Origin: Berberis thunbergii | Taxonomy: Eukaryota > Streptophyta > Magnoliopsida > Ranunculales > Berberidaceae | NCBI GenBank assembly: GCA_003290165.1 | Contig: QNQO01000540.1 | Location: forward strand, 62,001 to 126,000 | Reading direction: 5' to 3' | Length of the DNA: 64,000 nucleotides | Part shown: one piece after another, positions 44,352 through 56,179 of the stretch | Layout of the letters: each line of letters starts with the position of its first letter | How positions within the stretch are numbered: the first letter of the stretch is position 1 | Program-made: the position numbers and the translations under genes | The notes under the pieces: generated by a model | Database searches by the model: none | What the model saw: only the letters and a program-made list of their open reading frames with translations | What the model was told of the DNA's origin: nothing

Positions 44352-45800
44352 ATGGTCACCAACACTAGATCTCGAGCATTCAACAATGCTAAACTAGACA
44401 CCTCTCCGGTTAAATAAGCCCCAGACAAGGTCGATTCGATCCAACCAAGGGAGAAGAGCAATTGCCTAGCCCAACAGCCGCGACAACCATGACCAAGCCC
44501 CCCATAGACCAGATTTTGGTTCATATGGATCATCTGGAACGAGTAGTGAAGAGGTTCGCCCAGGATCGACAATAACTTCATGATAGCAGCGGAGATCCAT
44601 TGAGATCCCACATCAAGGAAGACGCCCAAGAGCGCGTCCAAGAAAATGAAAACCTCCCCAGGGAGGGCCAAGGAACCTGCCGATATGAGAGCCTAAAGGA
44701 CATTGAGGAACATGGGGACCACGCCTCTAAAATAGATTGCACCACGGTCAGGAACCTGCTCCAACTGAGGCAACCAATCAGGACGTCTTGTACGATCTCA
44801 TCACCCCTCTGGTCTTGGAGGAGATCATGATCGCCTCGTTTCCAAAGAAGTTTGTCTCACTAAAGCTAGAGTTCTATGAAGGAACATCAAATTCGTCAGA
44901 CCATTTGCACCATTACCATCACGAGATGACGCTTACAAAAAATTCAGAAGCCATCTTGCGCCGAACCTTTCCTCCAACCTAAAGAAGATTGCACTGACGT
45001 GGTTCTACAATATTCAGCCAACATCTATCGATTCATTATAGGTCTTAGAAAAGGTGTTTATCAAAAAATTTATGGGGAGCTAGCAAATCAGAAAAGGGAT
45101 GCACTACCTACTGAGACTCAAGTAGAAACAAGGTGAGACCCTCAGAGAATACGTCACTCATTTCAATGATGAGCTGGCCTGATTGATAGTTAAAGCGATG
45201 ATACGTCGGTGACCGCCTTCACTTTCGGCCCCCATGGAGGTCAGTTCTACAACTTCCTCGCCCTAGAACCTCCGAGGGATATAGCAGACTTACTGAAAAG
45301 TACACGAAAATATATTACTCTACAGGAGATGTTGGTTGAAAAAAATGAGGAAAAAATTAGGCCAAGCTAGCCCCCAGCGCCCTGAACATAAGGGAGAAAA
45401 GAGGCGCAAAGAGGAGGACATATCCAAAAGGAGGAAGAACGACAAAAAGATCGATATGACAAGGCCAAACCTAACAAGGCCACCAACTATGTTGGCGCAA
45501 GGTTCCCTAAGTACACTCAACTCAACTCCAGTTTGGCTAAAATCCTCTCCACCATGAAAAATTGGGAGGACATCAAGTGGACCCCAATGATCAACGGTAA
45601 TCCATCCAAGCATGATAAGGGCAAATACGCCAAGACTCCCAAAGTCTCAAAAATGAGATCGAGTACTGGGTTCGAAGGGGAAGACTCAACAAATTTGTAA
45701 ATTCTGACGAGAAACAGACCGAAGATAAAGAAAAAGCATCCCCAAAGGCATAATAAAAAGTTGTTGACGTCATTTGCATTATGCACAACGCACACAATGA
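44352..45800 (+). pseudogene. Gag of the pol-less Tat-like element
   Basis: The ATG at 44352 (MVTNTRSRAFNNAKLD) is shared with the copy at 57982 and is the likely start. The gag core at 44860-45130 reads KLEFYEGTSNSSDHLHHYHH and SEAILRRTF, with later LREYVTHFNDELA. A lysine-rich stretch (RPEHKGEKRRKEEDISKRRK) follows. The zinc-knuckle seen in the copy at 1040-1130 appears deleted here (HDKGKY runs straight to KTPKVSKM). Frameshifts split it. Confidence 0.82.
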
Positions 45801-45869
45801 ATAAAAAAAATGGGCAATCTGGGAGCTGCGGACAGGTCCCCACAGGGAGAGGACCTAGTTCAACATACT

Positions 45870-46390
45870 CGGATGGAACACCAAACCCTGAACTTGACGT
45901 TCACAGAGCAGGACATGCAAGGGGTCTACTCCCCGCACAATGTTGCCTTAGTAATCATGATCGCCATCAAAACGGGGCATCAAAAGGTCATTGGTGGACA
46001 CTGGGAGCTCAACCAACATCATGTTACTGGAAGAATTTTACAGAATGCGTCTGAGAGAAGAGGAACTGAAGTTGGACAACTAGGTAATGGTTTGTTTCAT
46101 CGGTGTCCAAAGTTACTCAGTTAGGAGCATCAGACTACCCATGGGAGTAGGGAAACCTGTGAAGTTCCTCATGACGGAGTTCATCGTAGTGGACTTCCCC
46201 TTTGCATATAATATAATCTTAGGAAGGCCTTGGCTCCACCAGATGCCTCAAATACCTTGTTAATGAAGAGACACGAACTATCAAGGGAGATTAGTCTTCT
46301 GCCAGATAATGCCACTACATGGCGATGAATTTATCAGACGAATAAAAACGATTGGCTCAACCCCCCCCCCCAAAGAAAGACGGACTAACA
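45870..46390 (+). pseudogene. Protease of the pol-less Tat-like element
   Basis: LTFTEQDMQGVYSPHNVALV at 45894, then LVDTGSSTNIMLLEEFYRM at about 45985-46045 with an intact D-T-G-S-S active-site motif. Next, KFLMTEFIVVDFPFAYNIIL and GRPWLHQM at about 46165-46245, then GRLVF.. and CHYMAMNLSDE. A TAG and frameshifts interrupt it. After an 11-C run at 46362 the sequence passes into the 3' repeat region with no RT. Confidence 0.85.
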
Positions 46391-46399
46391 AGCCCAGGG

Positions 46400-47190
46400 C
46401 TTAATGTTAAGGAGCAACGAGGGTGGCATGTAGCACTTTTTGAAGCATATCAATAAGGTAATCTCTTTTAAAATGATTCTACTACATACTCACCTCCTTC
46501 TACGGAGGAATACCCGATCCTTATCCGAGGGGCCAAAATGGGGCATGAGCGGCCGAGTCTAGCCTCACTAAAAGTAGCGATGGCTCACCACATAAGTGAC
46601 TTAGTCCGCCCAAGGATCTGAGGTATGTACGGCAGGTCAAGCCCAGTCCCCGGACAACTCACTCTGGAACAAAGCCTTCTCTTAATAGGGGTACCAAAGT
46701 GGCATATGAACGACAAAACCTGGTCATTTTCAGGATGACAACAACTTGTCACGTAAGTGTCCTAGTCGGCCTAAGGAGCCAAGGCAGAATGTGGTCTAGA
46801 CTCAGTCGACGGACAGTCCACAACAAGCGGTCAATCCTAGTCCATGGATAGTTCACCGTAAGCAGGCGAGTCCAGTTCATGGACAACTCACCACTCCTAA
46901 GATAACCTAGTCAAACCTCAGAACCAAGATGGTGCACATGCAGACCAAACCTAGTCCACCACAAACAGCGAACCAAGTCCATGGAAAATTCCCTACAAGT
47001 AGGCTAGTCCAATCCTCGGACGATTCACCATTCTTGACCTGCTTTGACAATGGCGACCGAAATGGTGCACAAACGACAAAGCCTAGCCTCACTGAAGGCC
47101 ACGACTGCTCACCATACAAGTGGCCTAGTCCGCCAAGGTACAACACATTGGATCGAGCCCAGTCCATGGACAACTCACCACTTGAATAGA
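46400..47190. repeat. 3' tandem repeats, type 1, of the pol-less element
   Basis: Degenerate units opening near CCAAAATGGGGCATGAGCGG (46540), 46690, 46925 and 47055, containing CCTAGCCTCACT, CACATAAGTGACTTAGTCCG and CAGTCCATGGACAACTCACC. Same family as 37575-38640 and, inverted, 55080-56050. Confidence 0.82.
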
Positions 47191-48430
47191 TTTTTGCCTA
47201 TACTAGCGTAACATACTAATTCCCAGTGCATGTCATGTTCGATATTGTGTTCAGGACTGAGCCAGTGGAATGCGAGGGCCTAGCCTATTTGGGCAAGGAT
47301 GGTACCTCAACAACTCAACTCATGCTCAGGATTGAGGTGATTATTAAGTCTAACCTTTACAGGCGTAATAGACTCCTTTCCAGCACAGGTCATGTTCAAG
47401 ACCGAGTCTATGGAACATGAGGGCCTAACCCATTCAGGCAAGGATGCTCCCTCAACAATTCAACTCGTGTGAAAGATTGAGGTTATTATTAAGTCTAGCC
47501 TTTATAGGCGTAACAGATTCCTACCGAGCACAAGTCATGTTCAAGAATAAGCTAGTGGAACGCGAGGGCCTAGCCAGATCAAGCAAGGGTGGTCCCTCAA
47601 CAACTCAACTCCTACTAAAGATTGAAGTTATTATTAAGTCTAGCCTTTACATGCGTAACATACTTCTTCCCAGCAAAGATCCAATTTAGGATTAAGCTAG
47701 TAGAACACAAGGGCCTAGCCTGTTGGGGCAGGGATGGTCCCTCAAATAGCTCAACTTCTTTTTAGGGTTGAGGTTATTATTGAGTCTAGCCTTTACAGGT
47801 GCAACAGAATCCTTCCCAGTGTAGGTCATCTCTAGGACTGAGCCACAGGAACACGAGGACCTACCTCATTCAGGCAAGGATGGTTCCTCTGCAACTCAAC
47901 TCATATTCAGTAGTAAGGTATATTATGAAACCTGTAAGACTTCTCCCAGGGCAAGTCCCCTTCAAGACTAAACCAGAGAACTACAAAAGCCTAGCCATTC
48001 AGGCAGGGATGGTTCATCGACAACTCAACTCCTGTTCAGGATTGAGGTATATTATAGAAGGTTATACAGGCTTGAAGAGTTATCTCAGCTTAGGTCCCCT
48101 CAGTGACTGAGCCTGAGGAATACAAGAGCCCAGTTTGTTCGGGCAAAAATGGTTCTTCAGAAGCTTAGATCTTGTTCAGGACTAAGGCATCTTATGAGAT
48201 CAAGCCCTCTTAAGGATCAACCAAGATATGCACAGGAGCCAGACCTGTTTAGGCAATAAAGGTCCCTCTGGAACCTAATTGTTGTTCAGGATTTGGGTCA
48301 AAATAGAAAGACTACTTCTTAGCTCAGCATCTCTCAAGATTTTAGCCAGATAAATATAGGGAGTCTAGCCCATTCGGGCGAAGGTAACTCCTCGACAGCC
48401 TAACTTCTACCCATGGGTGAAACATATTAT
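47190..48430. repeat. 3' tandem repeats, type 2, of the pol-less element
   Basis: Eight or nine units of about 140 bp, each with GAGGGCCTAGCC..GGCAAGGATGGT followed by CCTCAACAACTCAACTC and CAGGATTGAGGT; anchors near 47305, 47446, 47590, 47735, 47881, 48011 and 48152. Element G carries the same array inverted at 53990-55010. Not seen after the pol-bearing copy at 34-38 kb. Confidence 0.88.
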
Positions 48431-48931
48431 GGGAGCCCAGACCAGAAGGTAGAGGCGACCCAACAAAAATTCAAAGTCCTCATCAGGACAAACAAGCCAG
48501 CTGGTATATGATGGACTAAAATGATATGGTTTGCCAAGCAACCTAATTTCTACAAAGGTCAGAGACTAGTAAGGAAGTACAGTCTTCATAAAAGGACAGT
48601 TCCTATGCAGAATCAACTACAAAGGGATACAGTAATCGTGTTACAAGGGGGCACAACCCCACAACCCATACAAACAAAAGTGACTATCCTACAACTTAAG
48701 TTTCATTGCAGATTTAGTTATTGTTGTTGACATAGTAGGTTGAGATTAGAAAAGAAAGGGCCTTTGTTCATACTGAAACCCTATTTCAGGTAGGGGTAGA
48801 AATACCCGTTTAGTCAACCTCTACTCGGCCTAATCTTAGCAAGAATTGGCAAGCACAGCAGTTACTGGCATAGATATAAAGAAAAAAGGAAAATTTTTAT
48901 TGATAAATTTTTCTTTAATTACATAACCCGT
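48431..48931. other. Spacer between repeats and antisense ORF
   Basis: No gene recognised. Ends with TTTTTATTGATAAATTTTTC, a T-rich phrase that on the minus strand lies just after the antisense ORF and may serve its polyadenylation. Confidence 0.4.
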
Positions 48932-51448
48932 TCATGCAGAGGGAATAGAACTAGAAGCATCCTCTAATAGCTCATAATCTAGAATGGCCTCGGGGTCAAT
49001 AATAGGCTCGGGGACAACAAAATCAAATACCATCTCTGTGGAAGGAGGATCAGCCTCAAGGCTACTCGTAGGAAATAAGGAAAAATTTTCCTTCTGAAAA
49101 TGGGCAAAAGCCATCTACCTGTAGGCGAAAATGTCCCAATCTACACGATCTTGCGTGATATAGTCCAGCAGATCCATCCAACCAGCAACAATCTTGATGA
49201 AATCAACAACAACATCAAGGAACTTTTTTATTTGACCGTCGAATATGCCTCCAAGCCAGAAGTTTCCCATGCACTCTTCCAGCTTGCACCTCCATCGCAA
49301 CTCGGCTTGCATGCTCGGAGTATCGTTCCTGAGAAAGCTGGAACACTTGCAACATAGTAGAATCATAAAGCTTATTCTGCCGAGAAGACTCAACACATTC
49401 ATGATCCAGAGCACTCTGGATTTCAGCAACAAACCTTTGGGCAGATGCAAGACGGTCAACAACATCAACCTGCTAAACTACCAATCCATCATGTTCTTCC
49501 CGAGTTCCCCTGAGCTTTGCCAACAAATCAGTCCTGGTAGCCAGGGCATCTTCTAGACTCCCTCCAGTTGAACCTCGAGGTCGGCTGAAGGTCTGAGCTT
49601 TGTCCATACACGCATGAGCATCTTGTAGTTGAGCCTCCAAGCCGTGACAGACGACCAACTGCTTCCCCAGCCAATCCATTTCAACATGAACGGCTAAAAA
49701 CTGCAACTGCTACTCAATAAACGACCTCTCCATGGTGTAGACCCTATCCATGTATTGTTTACCTCGGTGCCCAGCATCCCAGCCTAGTTAAGTGGGCCAT
49801 CCTCTAATTGACAATCAAACACATGGTAACAAAAAGGGAATGTAGTTAAGAAGCCAACAATAGATAATAAGCAAAAACTGACCTAGATGAGTTTCTTCAA
49901 ACATTGATTAAGATGATCCCCTGTGGGTATATCCTTCAGCAGCAGACGATCAACTAGAAAAAAAACCTCTTTAGAAGGTGTAGGGATTCGTTCTTTTCAT
50001 CGACCTTCTGATGCCACATGTCTCGGCCATCAAATTCAAGATCAACAACGCCCGACCCACGAAAATTGACATGAGTGTCGAAATGAAGAACTAAAAGGTC
50101 AGGGATGAATCTCACATCCCTGGCAATGACGACCTTGGAAGAAGGAGAAAACTCTGCTACTCCCTTCCCCTTGTTGGAAGCAAGCAGCAAGGGAGCAGAG
50201 TGAGCCTGGGAACTTGGGGCATCTGGATTAGTCAGCAAATCCCAAGCAGCGCCTCTTGGAGCTTGGAACTCCAAACCTGGGTCACCACCAGCAGAAAGCC
50301 TCATGGTAACATAAAAAAGGTGAGCATTGACACGCTAAAGTTGCTCCTCATTCAAACCACTGGGGTTATCCACCCTAACAAGGTGAAGATGTTCTCCATC
50401 AAGTGATGATATCGTGGCAGAAGTACAAGGAAGAAAATCACAAAAAGGTGCCACATAATTGGGAGTGCTTGATGAGCACCCTTTCCTTGATGGACAACGA
50501 AATAGAAAGGGCAGCCTGGGCAGCCCCCACCTTGATCTTTTTGGACTTACGAGTCGAGACAAGTAACCCCTCCATGACTTTTTTATTGGAAGGACTGGAA
50601 TCCTTCGCAACTATCTTCTTCAACTTTGTGCACACTATGGCACCATAAGAGGAGCCAGTTGGAGTGAGTAACGCTCAGCTCACCTTACCGACTTCATCGG
50701 AGAACAGACCATTATGCTAGATAAATGCAGCAGTAAGTGTGTCCACAAGGGGCATAAGCGGCAAATAAAGAAAGTAGTCCTTATCTCTCTCCTTATCATG
50801 AGAAAGAGAAACCACGTTGTGTACTCCTATTACAGAAAATAGATGGCACATCAGACATACAATAAGCAACATGCCAAGAACATCAAATGGAAAAAGTTAG
50901 AAACTTGCTAATGTTATTGAAGTTGCAATAGATCAGCCGGTCCCTTTGGTTAAAGAACCCATACCGCACAAAAGTGAGGAAGTAGTACCGCTATCAATTC
51001 TTCATGTCCTCAGAAGGCCTGCTTAAACAAGTGGGTTTCACCAGCCAACAGGTGCCATGGGCACTTGTTCGAGTGGGAGCCATGGAATGAATCATTTTGG
51101 GCATTAGGGAGAACCCTGCAACCTTCACCTTAGCCAGGGTGGCAATCAAAACCCTACACCCATTTGGTTCCCGTTAAGTCGAAGCGGTGCCATGGGAATG
51201 ATAAAAATGCCCAAATAATTTCAGAAATAGTGAAGCGCATGTCCGCCATGAACATGGCTTTATACATAGCTATGTGCCCCTTTTTGGGGGTTATAGAGAC
51301 TCACTGACGCCCCAGGAGCACTAACTTTAAAGCACTAGAGATTCAATACCCGCTACGGAGATTTGCGAGATCCCACACCGTCATCATAGACATTCCATAA
51401 AAATCATTATAGCCACAAGACGGTCGGGCGATAATCGGGAAGTCATGA
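48932..51448 (-). pseudogene. Antisense ORF of the pol-less Tat-like element
   Basis: Minus-strand gene next to the 3' LTR. The start is proposed at ATG about 51448 (MTSRLSPDRLVAIMI) by alignment with the copy at 42703. An N-terminal domain is traced by broken frames (51250-50900). A Lys/Ser-rich middle (SSPSNKKVMEGLLVSTRKSK, 50620-50560) follows, then NEEQL and GDPGLEFQAPRGAAWDL (50360-50220). A coiled-coil region (49706-49480: HGLEAQLQDAHACMDKAQ; LEDALATRTDLLAKLRGTRE) precedes the C-terminus LDYELLEDASSSIPSA, with the stop at 48932. Multiple stops. Known Tat elements (for example Retand and Grande) can carry extra ORFs in this position; function unknown. Confidence 0.65.
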
Positions 51449-51699
51449 TTAGAAAAGTTTGCACCGCACCAATCTGAGGAGGATTCTTGATTGGAAAACA
51501 AAAACTTAGGCAGAGAAGAAGGGTAGATTCTCCCAAAAAAGGTTTGTACATACTTGACTTGTAGGTGAAGACATCGCTAAAACCATCACACAAGCAATAG
51601 CTGCAGTGTATGAGCTAAAAAGGCACCAATTTAAATCATCACGATCTCGCGTGGCCCCTATGTACAAGCAGTTAGTGGCCCAACATGCGGAGTAGTTGA

Positions 51700-52282
51700 T
51701 GAGACTTTAAACAGTCACTCAATCACAACCATACACTGGCATGGGCTAACCCTAGCACATAAAAGGCTTCAACGCAATCCCAAGCAGACCCATGCGAAAG
51801 TCAGGAGCCCAAGCCTAAGATATGCCAACCCCAGAGGCATGGGTCTTAGAGTTTGGCCCAAGACAATAAGGCCTAAACAGTGGATTTTAAAGTTTCCATA
51901 GGCCCAAGATCCACTAGAACAAAATTAGTTCTAGTCCAATCAAGCATTGAGTCCTAAACAAAGCCCGCTCAACGAAGAAAGAGAAACTCAGTCCTTGATG
52001 CCAAGTGCAAAAGTACCCAGTCATGCAACAGGTAAGATCTTATGCAATATTTCCTCCATCATGCCCTCAATTTCTGGGACAGTTGAGGAGGGAAAACTCG
52101 CTATAAGAGTCATTGGAATTAGGAAGAAAAGTACGCACACATATAGGCAAGTATACACACTGCAATTTTACATTCAGTCTTCATTCTATCTCAGACCGAT
52201 ATCTAACTTAAGCGGGGTGCATTCGGCCACCACAGTGGTGGTCCTGGGCTTAACCGCTACTCTTTTTCCAGGTTAGATATCA
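51700..52282 (+). repeat. LTR D (3' LTR of pol-less element)
   Basis: 583 bp from TGAGACTTTAAAC to TTAGATATCA, collinear with LTR C and with scattered substitutions and small indels. Contains GCTATAAGAGTC (TATA-like) and CTGCAATTTTACATTCAGTC. Confidence 0.88.
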
Positions 52283-53826
52283 TTGGAGATGGTGAAAAAA
52301 GATCTGGAATAATCGTTCTTGCTGAGGTGGAGGACCCTAGTAGTCTAAATGAAGAGCAACTCGAGCGTGCCAATGCTCGCCTTCTTGAGACCACCAAGAG
52401 GCTTTCCACTGATGATGACTCAGGCTTGGAGTTTCATGATTTGAGAGGTGCTGCACATGACCCGTTGGCGGTTTCGAGCGCCTTAAGAAAGTAATCTGCT
52501 TTGGAGGATCATGCTGCCATTTTATCCGAATCGTCACCTTGCTTGGATTCTCATGTCACTTCGCTTCCTTGTCGTCTCTTACCGACAAATGGAAGCCATT
52601 TGAGGATTTTCCTCCCTCCTTGGAGATCTTAGTTGTGAGAGGGACTGCAGGACTCGTCCCTGACCCCAAAGTTCTCCATTTCGGCATTCACATCAACTTT
52701 CACGGACTGGGTACTATTCACCTTAGCTCTTATAACCTACATGTGGGGCACTAGAAGGTTCATCCGAGGAATGGATCTATGCAGCTTCTAAGGAGGTTCT
52801 TTTCCCATCTGGTCAATCATCCGCCATTGGAGAAGATACCACAGGGAACCATCTTAATCAAGGGTGGAAAAACTCATGCAAGTGAGCTAGTACTTCAATA
52901 TTCGTCATTAGCCTCTTAATTGAACTTTTGTTTGTAACCATGTGCTTGGTTTCCGACTAGGGGAATGTTGGGCGCTAAAGTGGACTCTGCATGGGACAGT
53001 GTTTATGCCATGGAGAGGTCGGTTGCCGAGCAGCAGTTGAGCTTTTGGTTGCCCATTTTGAAATGGGTTTGCTAGGCAAGCCGTTGACAGTCTATCGTGG
53101 CTTGGAGGCTCAGTTGTGGGATGCCCGCGAGAGTTTTAACAAGGCTTTCATCACTCAGGCTGACCTGGAAGTTCGGCTAAAAGGAGTCTAGGAGAATATG
53201 GATGAGGCCCTGGCTATCCAGAGCGATTTGATGATCAAGCTCAGGAAAGTTCGGGAGGATCTAATCAGATTGGTAGCTAAGCAGATAGAGGTTGTTGATC
53301 GTCAGGCATCTGCCCAAAAGTTTGTTGCTGAACAGAGTACTCTAGATCATGAACACGCTGAATTTTTTTGTCAGAAGGAACTCTACAACGTTGTTCTAAT
53401 ACAAGTATCCTAGCTTACTTAGGAATGAGACTTTGAACACGCAAGTCGAGTTGCAGCTGAGCAGAGGTTCGCAAACAATGAAGGTGGCATGTCCAGTGTG
53501 CACGAAGAGTTGTCTAGCTTGAAGGCATAGTGGGTGGCCAAGGAGAAGGAGCTCTTTGATGCCGTTGTGATTATTGACTTGAGTAATGTTGTTGCTCGAT
53601 TACATTGTGCAAGATCATGAGGACTGTGACCTTTCCGCCTACAAGCAGGTGGCCTATGTTCGCTTTGAGGAGGAGGACTATTCCTCTTTTTCTGCCTTGA
53701 AGTCGATCTATCTGTCACAAAGATGAGCTCTAATCCTACTATTTCAAAGCATGCTGCCGACCCTGATGTTGTTCTACATTATGAATTGCTGGAGGATGTT
53801 TCTTACTCTACTCCCACTGCATAAGC
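52283..53826 (+). pseudogene. Antisense ORF of element G, C-terminal part
   Basis: Continues the reading cut at 43698. About 52340 reads LNEEQLERANARLLETTKR, aligning with the minus-strand copy near 50350. Coiled coil at about 53030-53400: FEMGLLGKPLTVYRGLEAQL, DEALAIQSDLMIKLRKVRE and DRQASAQKFVAEQSTLDHEH. It ends with DVVLHYELLEDVSYSTPTA and a stop near 53826, homologous to the end of the copy at 48932. The leading third (52400-52980) is frameshifted. Confidence 0.65.
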
Positions 53827-53989
53827 GATTTTGTAATGAAGGAGAAATTTTATCAATGAGAAAAATTTTCTTTTTCTTTTTGTATGTGCTTGTAGCTGTC
53901 GTGCTTTTCATTTCTAATTTGTGCTTAGATTATGTTGAGTATGAGTAGGCACGTATATCTGCCCCCACCTAAAGTAGAGTTTTAGTCTA

Positions 53990-55010
53990 GACTTGAACAA
54001 TTTCTTGGCTTGTTCGAGTTCATATTCTGTCTACGGTAATAACTTAATATTCGGTGAGAGTTAAGTTTTAGGATAGTCATCTTTGTTTGTTCAGGTCATG
54101 CTCCTTTAGTGACGTAATTATTGTCTTCCTTAGTAGGTGAGCTTGTGCAGGAGTTGTCTTCCCACTAAAGACTATACTTCATTACCGGTCACTAACCTTT
54201 GTAGTGGTTAGGCTGCCTGATAAACCGTCTCTCGTCATACTGAAATTAAATATTGTATACCTGCATTATTGTACGTCCTATGGAGGACTTTGAATCGAAG
54301 GGGAGTTGCTTCTGCCTTTTTGGTTTAGGCTCCAATAATACGCCCCACTCCTCAATAGAAGTTAGGTTGTTAAAGATTCATCTTCGCCCGAATGGGCTAG
54401 ACTCTTTGTATTTATCTAGCTCAATCCTTGAGAGGTCTTGAGCTGAGAAGAAGTAGTCTCCGCCCATCTAGGTTAGGCCTTCTATTAAGACCCTAAATCC
54501 TAATCAGGACTTGGGTTGTTGAGGGACCTTCTTTGCCCGAACGAGCTGGGTTTCTGTGCATAACTGACATAGTCCTTAAGAAAACTTGAGGTGAAAAGAA
54601 ATTTTTTACGCCTGCCTGGCTGGACCTCATAATACACCTCAATCTTGAATAGTTGTTTGGTTGTTGAGGAACCATTTTTGCTCGAACAGGCTAGGCTTCT
54701 TTATTCATAAGATTCAATCCTTGAGAGGAACTAAGATGGGAAGAAGTCTTCTACGCTTGCCTAGGCTAGACTTCATAATATACCTCAATCCTAAACAGGA
54801 GTTGCATTGTTGAGGAACCATCATTACCTGAATGCGATAGGTTCTTATATTCTTTTGGCTCAGTCCTTGAGAGAGCCTGAGTTAGGAAGAAGTCTTTTAC
54901 GCTTGCTTGGGTAAGACTTCATAATATACCTCAATCCTGAACAAGAATTGAATTGCTGAGTAACCATCTTTTGACCGAATGGGCTAGGTTATTGTGTAGA
55001 GAACTATGTC
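53990..55010. repeat. Type 2 tandem repeats of element G, inverted
   Basis: Reverse-oriented units with ACCTCAATCCTGAACAGGAGTT, TTGTTGAGGAACCAT and CCGAATGGGCTAG about every 140-150 bp, equivalent to the array at 47190-48430. Confidence 0.83.
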
Positions 55011-55079
55011 AATTATTATGCGAGATATATGTACAATAAACAAGATTAGACACGATCTCTATGAGTCATCTTGGTCCTT

Positions 55080-56050
55080 CAAACTGTATTTTCCCCATGC
55101 GATGAGTCGTCAATAGACTAGACTCAGTCTGCCTTGTGGTGTTGTTGTCCCTTAGGTGGACTAGGCTTCATTTGAACGGTGAGTTGTCTGTGATCCAACA
55201 TGTCGAATCTTGGCTCCTCAGTGAACTAGGTCACTTATGCAGTGAGTCATCATCATTTTCAGTGAGGCTAAGCTCGGCCGCTTGTACACCATTTTGGTCA
55301 CCGTAGTTGGACCAGGTTGTCTTAGGAGCGGTGAGTCGTCCATGGATTAGACTCGCCTGCTTATGGTGAACTACCCATGGACTGGGTTCAGTCTGCATGT
55401 GTGCCATCATGGTTCTGTGGTCAGACTAGGCAATCTTAGGAGCAGTGAGTCGTCCATGGACTGGACTCGCTGGCTTACTGTGGATTGTCCGTGGATTGGG
55501 TCTGGTTCGCATGTGTGTCGTCGTGGTCATATGGTCGAACTAGGCTATCTTAGGAGCGGTGAGTCGTCTGTGGATTGGACTTGCCTGCTTACGGTGGATT
55601 TTCTTGTGACTAGGTCTAGTCCGCATGTGTGCCATCCTGGTCCTATAGTCGGACTAGGCCATCTTAGGAACGGTGAGTCATATGTGCACCGGACTCGCCC
55701 ACTTATGGTGTATTGTATGCCATCATAGTCTTGGGATTGACTAGGCTATCTTAGGAGCGAGGAGTTGTCTGTAGACTGTACTTGTCAGCTTGCGATAGAA
55801 TTTTCATGCACTGGGTCTGGTTCGCACTTGTGTTGCCTTGGCAATCTGTTGACATCCTAAATAAGACCAGGTTTCATTGGTCGGTGAGCTATCTGTGGAC
55901 TGGGCTCGATCCGCCGTATCATACCTCGGTTCCTTAGGCATACCAGGTCACTTGTGTGGCTAGCCATCGTCGCCTTCATTGGGGCTAGACTCGGCCGCTT
56001 GTGAGCCATTTTGGCCCCTACTAGGATCGAGTCTTCCCTTGTAGAAGGAG
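55080..56050. repeat. Type 1 tandem repeats of element G, inverted
   Basis: Units of about 115 bp with GTGTGCCATCATGGTTCT, CTTAGGAGCAGTGAGTCGTC and CATGGACTGGACTCGC, clearest at 55330-55700 (starts near 55401, 55517 and 55629). Equivalent to 46400-47190 in the other orientation. Confidence 0.85.
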
Positions 56051-56179
56051 TTGAGCGTGGAGTCGAGTCATTTTTAAAGAAATTACCTTTATTGATCTTC
56101 TTAAAAGAATTCTAAATTCTACTCTCGCCGATCTTTACCAGTAAGCCCTTGACTTGTTGGTCCATCTCTATTCAGGGGG

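Larger units (their letters stand above)
43699..52282 (+). mobile_element. Pol-less Tat-like element with both LTRs
   Basis: LTR C (43699-44261), primer-binding region, gag, protease, two families of tandem repeats, antisense ORF, LTR D (51700-52282). RT, RNase H and integrase are absent: protease is followed by about 150 bp of linker and then the repeats. Flanking bases TTCGA (43694-43698) and TTGGA (52283-52287) differ at one position and are probably the decayed 5-bp target duplication. It is inserted in the antisense ORF of element G: the reading before 43698 continues after 52283 when compared with its own antisense copy. LTRs C and D differ at many positions, so it is not young. Confidence 0.85.

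Noticed and set aside
53419..53718. A 99-codon minus-strand frame
   Set aside because: Antisense of the coiled-coil ORF of element G; no independent support.
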